From Hufsiella ginkgonis (GTDB taxonomy: Bacteria; Bacteroidota; Bacteroidia; Sphingobacteriales; Sphingobacteriaceae), in NCBI RefSeq assembly GCF_009834915.1, contig NZ_WVHS01000004.1, forward strand, positions 548,600 through 612,599: a stretch of DNA of 64,000 bases, given 5' to 3'. A model generated the notes under the pieces. The model ran no database searches and was not told where the DNA came from. It worked only from the letters and a program-made list of their open reading frames with translations. The position numbers were made by a program, and so were the translations under genes. The first letter of the stretch is position 1. Each line of letters opens with the position of its first letter. Below, in pieces: positions 41,362-49,355 of this stretch.

Positions 41362-44300
41362 TTAAAACCCAACTGTCAGACCCATCAGCACGTTTCTCGA
41401 TGGCGGCGTAAGGGCCTTATCGGTTACGTAGCTAAAAGGATTGTTCAAGCCCCTGGTAGACACGTCGGGATCAACTCCCCTGTACTTCGTCCAGGTGTAC
41501 AGGTTTTCGCCGGTTACGTATACACTTGCGCTTTTTACACGTAATTTGCTCAGTAATGGTTTGGTAAGGTTATAGCGGGCGGTTACCGATTTAAGCTTTA
41601 CGAAGGAAGCATCAGATACATACCGGTCAGATCCAAGCCAGTTATAACCGGAACCGTATAAAGCACGGGGCACATCGGTTACGTCGCCCGGGTTACGCCA
41701 TCTGCCAAGCACCAGTGTGCTCTGGTTGTCATAGCTATACATGTTGGTGGTCTTCATAAGCGTTTCATTGATCATAGACACACCAAACTTGTAGTTGAAA
41801 AACGCCTGCAGCCGCAGGTTCCCCTTAAAGGTCACACTCGGACCAAAACCGCCGGTTACCTTTGGATTGCTGTTTCCGAGATATACGATATCGTCTTCAT
41901 TGATATTACCATCCTTATTGATGTCTTCGTACATGGCGTCACCCGCCTGGAAAGTATAGTCGGTCGCCGGGTAATTAAAGCGCATATACACTACCTGGTC
42001 ATTAGGGCCAACGATCTGGTTACCTTTTGCATCGGTAGCGATGGTGGCATTTTTGTCTGAATACACGCCCTTGTACCTGAAGCCATAGAAAGAACCGAAT
42101 GGGTTGCCAATCTGGAGGAAGGTGCGGTAGATGCCGTTCTGGTTGATCCTCTTGCCGTCTGTGCGCGGGTAAAACTCAGACACCTTGCGGATTATGTTCA
42201 GGTTTTGCGCAACGTTAAAATCAAAACCGACGGTCCATTTCTTGCTGCGGTATGGGATGGTGTTCAGGCCTACCTCGAAACCCTGGTTGGTCATGGTTCC
42301 TACGTTTACCGACAGGGTGGTGTAACCGGTATAGTCCGGTACCTGTAATTTGTCGAAGAAAAGGTCGACGATCTTATTTTTATAGACCTCCACATCAAGC
42401 TTCACCCTGCTTTTAAGTGTCCAAAGGTTAAACCCGATGTTGCGGCCGATGTTAGTTTCCCACTTAAGGTTATCGAGGCCGATGGCGCCGGGCACCACAC
42501 CCGACATGCCCAGGTAAGTAAAGCTGGTGGGATTATAGGTGTTGTAAAAAGTGTAATCTTTATTCGGCTGTTTACCGCTTTGGCCATAGCTCACACGGAA
42601 GCTCAGGTCATCGATCCAGGTAGCATTTTTCATAAAAGGCTCACCCGAAGCACGCCACCTGGCAGAAACGGACGGGAATATACCATACCGGTAGTTCGAA
42701 CCAAACCGCGAATTTCCGTCAACCCTGGCGCCTACGTTAAGGATATAGCGGTCCATGAACGAATACTGGTTGGTTAACACCACACCTACTGCACGGGTCT
42801 GGCTATTAGTCGATTTCAGGTTCAGGTCGCCATTTTGTGTTCTCGATGGGTCGGCCGGGTCCTGTAAGTTAGACGAGGCGGTGTTGGCCGTTAACGCATA
42901 ATAATTAACTACCTTGCTGTCATCCGTCTGGAACGAAAGCAGGGTTTGCAGCGTATGATTTTCCGGCAGCTGCGGCGTATAAATGAAGTTCAGTTTGGAG
43001 GACACGATAAAGTTGTCGCCGTCCGCATCAGTGGCCCGGTTCACGAAGGTTTCTGTAGCCGGACGCCCCGTAGCGATTTGCGGCAGGAACGTTTTCGACT
43101 TGGTATTGTTGATGTCGAACTGGAGATCGAGCGTAGTTAATAACCTTGAAGGCACGATATCGAACTGGAGGTTAAACTTCGGTGTTACACGCTCGCCATA
43201 CAGGTGGCTCATGGCTTCCTGCGCCATCGCCAGCGGGTTTACCGTTCCCTGGAGCTCCCCTTTATCATTCAAACCGCGATACTGTCCCTGGATATTTACC
43301 GCCGGCGAGAAATAGTTCGGCGTAAGATTGCCGTATTCATCATACGAATAGATCGCCATGTTCGGCATTTTGGTATAAGCGATATTCCTTATCGATCCCG
43401 AATAATTAAGGGTGTTGTTCACGTGCGTATACGTAAAGTCAGAACGGAATCGGATCCTGCTCGACACGTTATAATCCAGGTTGATCTTGGTAGTGATGCG
43501 AGAGAGATCTGTTCCGATGGTGGTACCCTGCTGACCAAGGTAGCCCACAGATGCATAGTACCGGGCTTTTTCGCCGCCCCCCTGCATAGAAAGACTATGG
43601 TCATGCGAGTACCCTAATTGCGTGATCGCATCGATCCAGTTACTGTTATTGCTGTAATTATAATAGTTGGCAGGCATCAGCGGATCATAAGCCAGTTCCG
43701 GGTTACGGGTAATATCCAGCGGAAGCAGGTTCATGTTATTGATCTCCTCCGGGATAAGCATCGAATATTGATTACCTGTGAGCAATGGGATGTTCTCGGG
43801 TTGTTTCGAAAGCGTGGCCTTCATATTATAGGTAAGGATCGGTTTGCCGATGGTACCGCGCTTGGTAGTGATGATAAGCACCCCGTTCGAAGCACGGGAA
43901 CCCCAAACCGCCGTCGATGCTGCATCCTTTAATACGGTGATGTCTTTAATATCTGATGGCGCGATATTCAGCAGCTGTGCGTAGCCCTGCTCATCAGCCG
44001 TACCGAAATTAAAGTCCGGCGGGATCTGCGTTTCATAAGGCATGCCGTCCAGTACGATCAGCGGTTCCGCAGAGCCGTTGATAGACGATGTTCCCCTGAT
44101 GCGGATAGACATCCCTGCTCCCGGGTCGCCGGAAGAAGTGCCGACATCCACCCCTGGTAACCTGCCCTGGAGAGCCTGGTCGATCGATTGGGCTGAAAGC
44201 TCTTTCAAGTCTTCAGCGCTGATGGTCGCACTGGCAGCTGTCGAATTCCGCTCGTCGATGTTTAAACCGGTACCGTTGCTTACGGTACGGCGGGCGGTAA

Positions 44301-44655
44301 TGGCGACCTCGCTGATCTCGTTGGCCGACGACACCAGTAACACATTGATCGATGTACGGCCGTTGATCTGGATCACCTGGGTTTTGTAACCGAGGTAAGA
44401 GACCTGGAGCGTGCCTTTGGGGTTCGACACCTGGATGGCGAAGTTCCCTTCAATATCCGTCGACGCACCGCGAATGGTACGCTTATCGGCATCAAGCTCT
44501 ACTACCGAGGCCCCGATCACGGATTGTTTATCCTTGCTGTCGAGGACTTTCCCCGTCACCGTGATCCTCGTACTCCCTTGTGCCCTGGCACGATGGGCGG
44601 GTACGAAGGCAACGACGATCAACAAACAAAAAATACTTTTTAGTAACGTTTTCAT
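41362..44655 (-). CDS. SusC/RagA-family TonB-dependent transporter
   Basis: A 1097-residue TonB-linked outer-membrane receptor. After the signal peptide (SIFCLLIVVAFVPAHRARA) comes a CarboxypepD_reg-like domain (VTGKVLDSKDKQSVIGASVV). The plug has the SusC signature DIKDITVLKDAASTAVWGSR, and the barrel ends SRNVLMGLTVGF. No STN domain is present. It differs clearly in sequence from the second SusC of the operon, so the two pairs are probably not a recent duplication. The SusD partner is 15 bp downstream, and the large FAS1 gene is 15 bp upstream. Confidence 0.94.
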   Translation of the reverse strand: MKTLLKSIFCLLIVVAFVPAHRARAQGSTRITVTGKVLDSKDKQSVIGASVVELDADKRTIRGASTDIEGNFAIQVSNPKGTLQVSYLGYKTQVIQINGRTSINVLLVSSANEISEVAITARRTVSNGTGLNIDERNSTAASATISAEDLKELSAQSIDQALQGRLPGVDVGTSSGDPGAGMSIRIRGTSSINGSAEPLIVLDGMPYETQIPPDFNFGTADEQGYAQLLNIAPSDIKDITVLKDAASTAVWGSRASNGVLIITTKRGTIGKPILTYNMKATLSKQPENIPLLTGNQYSMLIPEEINNMNLLPLDITRNPELAYDPLMPANYYNYSNNSNWIDAITQLGYSHDHSLSMQGGGEKARYYASVGYLGQQGTTIGTDLSRITTKINLDYNVSSRIRFRSDFTYTHVNNTLNYSGSIRNIAYTKMPNMAIYSYDEYGNLTPNYFSPAVNIQGQYRGLNDKGELQGTVNPLAMAQEAMSHLYGERVTPKFNLQFDIVPSRLLTTLDLQFDINNTKSKTFLPQIATGRPATETFVNRATDADGDNFIVSSKLNFIYTPQLPENHTLQTLLSFQTDDSKVVNYYALTANTASSNLQDPADPSRTQNGDLNLKSTNSQTRAVGVVLTNQYSFMDRYILNVGARVDGNSRFGSNYRYGIFPSVSARWRASGEPFMKNATWIDDLSFRVSYGQSGKQPNKDYTFYNTYNPTSFTYLGMSGVVPGAIGLDNLKWETNIGRNIGFNLWTLKSRVKLDVEVYKNKIVDLFFDKLQVPDYTGYTTLSVNVGTMTNQGFEVGLNTIPYRSKKWTVGFDFNVAQNLNIIRKVSEFYPRTDGKRINQNGIYRTFLQIGNPFGSFYGFRYKGVYSDKNATIATDAKGNQIVGPNDQVVYMRFNYPATDYTFQAGDAMYEDINKDGNINEDDIVYLGNSNPKVTGGFGPSVTFKGNLRLQAFFNYKFGVSMINETLMKTTNMYSYDNQSTLVLGRWRNPGDVTDVPRALYGSGYNWLGSDRYVSDASFVKLKSVTARYNLTKPLLSKLRVKSASVYVTGENLYTWTKYRGVDPDVSTRGLNNPFSYVTDKALTPPSRNVLMGLTVGF

Positions 44656-44670
44656 CCGAATGATTTGCTT

Positions 44671-46911
44671 TTAGTTGTAGTCCAGAATTTTATTGAGCGA
44701 ATGGATCAGCGCACGGTTGCCCAGGTTATTGCTGAAACTGATGTTAATGGTAGCCGTGGTGGCCGGATCGTTTGCCTTCCGCTGGCCGTCCCAGATCTGC
44801 ATCTGGCTTGGTACATTTCCCGCAGGATAATACACGGTAACGTAGCGGGTATTGCCATTGACATCTTTAAGCAGGGTAGGGAACAAGCCGTCCTTCTTCC
44901 CATCGGCAGCAACGGCAAATTTGTTGAGGATGGAATAGTTGATAAAGTTCGTCACCTTGTCCTTGTCGGCCGCGGCTGTCGGCGTAAAGTTCGGATCACC
45001 GGTAAGGATGTTTCCCGGCAGCAGCCCCTTTTTAACGGCAGCCATGATGGCGGCGTTGGTAGGTATATTTACTGTGTAGAAACTACCGCTGCTAACGCCG
45101 AGGATGTCCTTGGTGGCGGCCACCCACAACGACGAGTTGACCAGGTAGCGGTAGTAGAAGTTAAAATAAGGATAGTTGGCGTTGGAAGTCGCTACGTTGC
45201 CAAGCAATTCGATGCTGGTACCAAGCGTAAAGGTGTTTTCAGCAAAAGTGAGCAGTCCTTTCGTATAATAGACCTTGCCGTTGTAGGCATTCTTCGAGCT
45301 GTCGATGGTTACAGAAGTACCGGCAGCCACGTTACCGCTGGCGTATACCTTGCCTGCCTTGAAACGAATGTACTCACCATTAAAGGCTTCGGCCACCCCA
45401 TCTCCTGAAAGATCATCGAATTCTCCTTTAGGCGTATACACCACCGAGCTTTGGGTGATGCGATAAACCCTGTCGCTGGCGGTCGATGTGTAGTCGATCG
45501 TGCCGCCAACCGTCGCCTGGTATCCCCATGAGTTGCTGCGGTCGGGATAGAAGTTATACCTGTTAGCGATCAGGTCGGTATTCGACATCATAAATACGGT
45601 ATATTTTACGGTAGGCACCTTCATGGCGGTTCTCAGGTCCGTTGCATCAATAGCGCGGATCATCAGGCTGTATTTAGGATCGAGATACGGGAAGCCGTAC
45701 ACCGTGCGGAACACGTTGGCGTCCTGTACCTGGTTCGTTCCATAAAAGAACCCGTTACTCAGCACTTTCTTTTCCAAGATATTGGCCTGTGCGTAAGTGG
45801 CCGCTTCACCCTGGAAGTTTCCTTCGGTAGTGATCCGTGCCGGCCAAACGGCGTTACGGAACATGTGCGCGTTAAGGAAATCGATCAACACCTGCGGAGG
45901 TGCGGCGTCAAAGCTTCCCCCGTAATATTGGAGCAGTTTTTTTGTATATGCCAACAGCTGCGTGTTGGTCGGCACTGTAATCGACCAGCCGGTAGCCTGT
46001 GCTTCGGTAGCGGTCGCCCCGATATAATTTTCGTTGTTCGGCGAAAAAGCCAGTAGCGCGCTGTACGACTTCAGGTAAACGGAATCCGTTTTACCGGTGA
46101 GCACATTATAGCGACGGGTAAGCTCCGTATTGGGGATATAAACCGCCAGCTTGTTAAGCAGCTTGCGAAATTCGCTGTACTGGGAATTGCTGGCCATATA
46201 TTGCTCGATGCTTGGCAGCGGCGCAATTACCTTGTCAATTACGTGAATGGTCCCGTTTTCGGCCGGGATATCAGCTTCGGTTACGTTCGCGTCGGCTACG
46301 CTGAACCCGGTATACGTCGCGTTCGGGTAAAACGACTTGTAGTCGGTACTGGTCAGGCCGTTCGCGGTAAGAAACTTATCAATAAAATACGGAAGGTTCT
46401 TGTTGTTGTTATCGTTAACCACGTAGGCCGATCCATTGCGGTTATTTGCTACCATCTTCTTACCGTTTTCCGTGTAAACGAAGTCGTAATAAGCGGTTTT
46501 GCGTTTAAATGCCACATCCGGCACAACGCCAAGCGAAGTCTGCATGTTGGTGAGCTGCTCCTTTCGGTATGAATTATATACCAGGCAATAAGTTACGATC
46601 TTGCGGGCCGTAGAGTCGGCAAGCTTATCCACGCCCGAAATATTATTATCCTGGAAATATTTCTTAAACGCATCATCGGTCGGTGCGAAAAAGGTCCAAT
46701 AACCGGCCTCCCCGAGAATCTCCTTGTAACCTGCTTTATCGATACAGGCCAGGAGTATGGTGAAATTCTTTTTTGATTCCAGTACCTTGTAAATCGGGTC
46801 AGCCAGGCCGTCGGGCCGCGCGTAATATTCATCAAATTCCTTTTTCCGGCAACTGGTGAACACCAATGCTGCCAGCAGAAATAACAATGAAACTTTCGTA
46901 ACTCTACTCAT
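44671..46911 (-). CDS. Large fasciclin (FAS1) domain lipoprotein, first gene of the operon
   Basis: A 746-residue lipoprotein when started at the ATG at 46911 (MSRVTKVSLLFLLAALVFTSC, lipobox FTSC). An open frame extends 53 codons further upstream to 47070, but that extension would place the signal peptide internally, so I reject it. FAS1 module 1 (about 20-225) has YWTFFAPTDDAFKKYF and NGTIHVIDKVIAP. At least two more degenerate FAS1-like modules follow (SIEQYMASNSQYSEFRKLL, and VNIPTNAAIMAAVKKGLLPG near the C-terminus). No extra non-FAS1 C-terminal module is obvious. The SusC start is 15 bp downstream. Confidence 0.86.
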   Translation of the reverse strand: MSRVTKVSLLFLLAALVFTSCRKKEFDEYYARPDGLADPIYKVLESKKNFTILLACIDKAGYKEILGEAGYWTFFAPTDDAFKKYFQDNNISGVDKLADSTARKIVTYCLVYNSYRKEQLTNMQTSLGVVPDVAFKRKTAYYDFVYTENGKKMVANNRNGSAYVVNDNNNKNLPYFIDKFLTANGLTSTDYKSFYPNATYTGFSVADANVTEADIPAENGTIHVIDKVIAPLPSIEQYMASNSQYSEFRKLLNKLAVYIPNTELTRRYNVLTGKTDSVYLKSYSALLAFSPNNENYIGATATEAQATGWSITVPTNTQLLAYTKKLLQYYGGSFDAAPPQVLIDFLNAHMFRNAVWPARITTEGNFQGEAATYAQANILEKKVLSNGFFYGTNQVQDANVFRTVYGFPYLDPKYSLMIRAIDATDLRTAMKVPTVKYTVFMMSNTDLIANRYNFYPDRSNSWGYQATVGGTIDYTSTASDRVYRITQSSVVYTPKGEFDDLSGDGVAEAFNGEYIRFKAGKVYASGNVAAGTSVTIDSSKNAYNGKVYYTKGLLTFAENTFTLGTSIELLGNVATSNANYPYFNFYYRYLVNSSLWVAATKDILGVSSGSFYTVNIPTNAAIMAAVKKGLLPGNILTGDPNFTPTAAADKDKVTNFINYSILNKFAVAADGKKDGLFPTLLKDVNGNTRYVTVYYPAGNVPSQMQIWDGQRKANDPATTATINISFSNNLGNRALIHSLNKILDYN

Positions 46912-46939
46912 AGTAATGATATGATATTTAATTTTTAAG

Positions 46940-47220
46940 AAAATAAACTCCTGGATCGGCCTGATGGAGGCTGATGAAACGGGATAAAAACAAGTAAGGG
47001 GGATAGTAAAGGTCTCTACATAATAATTGGTTGTTGGTATAAACTTATAGATAGGTGATAAATGCTGCAACCTGTAGCATCCTGCTCTGTTGGGTGAGCG
47101 GCGTAAAAAATGTCAGATTGACACTAACATCGTTTTAACAAAAGTGCGTATTAATTATGAGATAATAATTTGGCTATACTTAATGGATAACACTTTCAAA
47201 AAAAACCAGGAGTTTATTTT
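46940..47220. repeat. 15-bp perfect inverted repeat pair spanning 281 bp
   Basis: AAAATAAACTCCTGG (46940-46954) and CCAGGAGTTTATTTT (47206-47220) are exact reverse complements, 251 bp apart. They could be the ends of a small non-coding mobile element or paired operators. No target-site duplication is evident by eye. Confidence 0.55.
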
Positions 47221-47276
47221 TGAAAATCACAAAAGGGCACATTAAGTAAATATTTCGGCTTATTAGCCATAACGAC

Positions 47277-47328
47277 CGATGGCCTCACGGGACTTAGAAC
47301 CATAAGTTCCGTTCCTGTGAGGCCATCG
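47277..47328 (-). terminator. Long bulged hairpin downstream of the sigma/FecR SusD gene
   Basis: A 12-bp outer stem (47277-47288 with 47317-47328) continues into an 8-bp inner stem (47289-47296 with 47303-47310), with a 6-nt bulge on one side and a 6-nt loop. It starts 21 bp past the SusD stop at 47349. Neither strand shows a clear T-run afterwards, so it may stabilise an mRNA end or act as a weak terminator. Confidence 0.55.
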
Positions 47329-47348
47329 CGCTCAGGGGTTTGCTATAA

Positions 47349-49340
47349 TTAGTAACCTGGGTTTTGGTAAGATTTCTTCTGGTCGCTGGTCATTGGCTTA
47401 CCGTCTACCGTTGTCAGGTCGATCTGGAATTGCGGGATCGGTCTTAGTTTATGGTAAGCTGCAATGCTGGTTGCATCCTTATTAAACAGCTTGGCGCGCA
47501 GGAACAGCGTTTCTGTACGCACAAGGTCTTCCCAGCGGTAAAGTTCGCCGCAAAGCTCGCGGGTACGCTCGTTCAGTATAAAATGGATGAACCGGTCGGC
47601 AGTGGTAGTAACCGTCGGGGGATAGTTCTCGCTGGGCGCGTTCGTAGTGAACAGCGCGGTGGTAGCTTGCATGGCAGGGGCAGTACTGGCTACATCGCCT
47701 TTGGTGCCGCCGTCAAACATCCAGGTCTGGGGATTTTTGAACTCACCTGCGCGGTAAGCTGCACGGTCGCGTAGTTTGTTGATGTAGGTGAGCGCTTTCG
47801 TGTAGTCGCCTTTACGCCCGTAAGCTTCGGCCGCTATCAGGTATGTTTCGCCCAAACGGGCTAATATGCCGTTCTTTACACCTACTTCTTCGTTAAAGTT
47901 ATTTGTTACGCGTACCGGGTCGAGGTGTTTCACCAGGGTAAGGTATTTACTATTGGTAAAGCCCTCCTGGATGGGCGCGGTAGGCGTGGCCCGGAAATAA
48001 CGCGCCCAAACCTGGTAGCGGAACCTGGCGATATCAGCGCTCAGGATGGGGTTCGATCTGTTGTTTACAATAAACAGCGCAGCGGTATCTCCTACGCCGG
48101 TTTTCACCTTGCCTACCAATGAAGGGTTCGGTGCATCGGCAGTGGTAAATTTGGGTCTCGAATCCGGGCTGGGAATGGTGTTACCATAATATACCGTGCG
48201 AAAGCTCTTGTAAAAACGCGAATCGTTCTTACGATCGAACAGGTCGATGGCATAGTCAGACGGGCCAAGCCGGCGGAATGGCCGCCCGTTAAAGTTGTCG
48301 GCGTTACGGGTGAGGCCGTTAATCGCCAGGTCATATTGCATGATAAAGTACTCGTGCATGCGGTTACCCGAAGAGCCATTGTAAACCAGGTCATTTTTGA
48401 ACTGGGCGGCAAAGATCACTTCCTTACTGTTGTTAGATGCCTGGAGCCTGCTATAGTCGCCTGAGGGGGCGGCGCCGTCGACCCCGATAGCCGGGGTGGC
48501 TACGTTAGGGTACCCTGCGGGATATACACCCATGAAAAGATTCATATAATCGGGCTCGAGGATAAAGGGACCTGCGATCACCTGATCGGCATAATAAGCG
48601 GCGCTATCCATGTCGGTAGCTTGCTGGCCGCGCTGGTCGGTTACCGCGCTGCCGCGGGTGAGGTATACCTTCGCAAGAAAATGCTGCGCGGCGCCCTTTG
48701 TAGCCCGGCCCATTTGGGCGGTGGTAGGCGCAAGGGTATTCTTGGCGTACTGCAGGTCGGCAATAATGGCCTTGTAAATATCCGCCACCGGATCGCGTTT
48801 AAAGTCTGTCCTGATCTCCAGGCTGGATGTTTGTACCAGCGGGATGGCGCCAAACTGCTGCACCATCATAAAGTAATAATAAGCCCGAAGAAAACGAAGC
48901 TCCCCTATCCGCTGTGTGCGGAGTGTATAGGTTCCCAGCAGCTTCGACGCACCGTCGCTAAAGGCGCCGATCTTCTCGATACCGATATTACAACGGTTTA
49001 TGCCATCATAATTATTGGTCCACAGTTCGTTCAGGAACGACTCGTTGGCGTTCAGCACCTGGTTGTAGCGATTGTAATGTTCGCGGTTAAACTGGTCGCC
49101 GAGGATAAACTCGTCATCCCCGAAATTAAACAGCGCATATCCCTGCTCGTTGTTAAACTTCCACCGCACGGGTGCGTAGGCCGAGCGTACAAGATCTTCG
49201 AGCCCTGCGTCTGTTTCGTAATGGTCGAACGTAAGCGTACTCACCAGTTCTTCCTTAATAAACTTCTTACAGGAGACCCCGCATAGCACTACGCAAAAAG
49301 TAAGTGCCTGTATTATATATTTTTTCATATCGTTCTTCAT
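47349..49340 (-). CDS. SusD/RagB-family outer-membrane lipoprotein
   Basis: A 663-residue SusD-like lipoprotein. The start may be the ATG at 49340 (MKNDMKKYII) or the one four codons later, MKKYIIQALTFCVVLCGVSC, which gives a tighter lipoprotein signal with lipobox GVSC. Features are LEDLVRSAYAPVRWKFN, RFLRAYYYFMMVQQFGAIPL, GAAQHFLAKVYLTRGSA, AEAYGRKGDYTKALTYINKLR and a C-terminal ERTRELCGELYRWEDLVRTE. It is the last gene of the sigma-FecR-SusC-SusD unit, 15 bp after SusC. Given the pectin enzymes upstream, its ligand may be a rhamnogalacturonan fragment (inference). Confidence 0.94.
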   Translation of the reverse strand: MKNDMKKYIIQALTFCVVLCGVSCKKFIKEELVSTLTFDHYETDAGLEDLVRSAYAPVRWKFNNEQGYALFNFGDDEFILGDQFNREHYNRYNQVLNANESFLNELWTNNYDGINRCNIGIEKIGAFSDGASKLLGTYTLRTQRIGELRFLRAYYYFMMVQQFGAIPLVQTSSLEIRTDFKRDPVADIYKAIIADLQYAKNTLAPTTAQMGRATKGAAQHFLAKVYLTRGSAVTDQRGQQATDMDSAAYYADQVIAGPFILEPDYMNLFMGVYPAGYPNVATPAIGVDGAAPSGDYSRLQASNNSKEVIFAAQFKNDLVYNGSSGNRMHEYFIMQYDLAINGLTRNADNFNGRPFRRLGPSDYAIDLFDRKNDSRFYKSFRTVYYGNTIPSPDSRPKFTTADAPNPSLVGKVKTGVGDTAALFIVNNRSNPILSADIARFRYQVWARYFRATPTAPIQEGFTNSKYLTLVKHLDPVRVTNNFNEEVGVKNGILARLGETYLIAAEAYGRKGDYTKALTYINKLRDRAAYRAGEFKNPQTWMFDGGTKGDVASTAPAMQATTALFTTNAPSENYPPTVTTTADRFIHFILNERTRELCGELYRWEDLVRTETLFLRAKLFNKDATSIAAYHKLRPIPQFQIDLTTVDGKPMTSDQKKSYQNPGY

Positions 49341-49355
49341 CTATGATTTAACCAA

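Larger units (their letters stand above)
46912..47348. other. 437-bp intergenic region upstream of the FAS1/SusCD operon
   Basis: No credible gene. It is AT-rich and contains a hairpin just past the upstream SusD gene (47277-47328), a 15-bp inverted repeat pair (46940-46954 and 47206-47220), and an 18-bp motif (47067-47084) related to one upstream of the ECF sigma gene. It should hold the promoter of the seven-gene operon, but I find no exact TAnnTTTG on the minus strand here. Confidence 0.7.

Noticed and set aside
44665..45408. A 247-codon + strand frame antisense to the large FAS1 gene
   Set aside because: The sense strand encodes a coherent FAS1 lipoprotein and the antisense product resembles nothing known.
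46912..47070. N-terminal extension of the large FAS1 protein to an ATG at 47070
   Set aside because: It would put 53 residues before a perfect lipoprotein signal peptide. The ATG at 46911 is the natural start.
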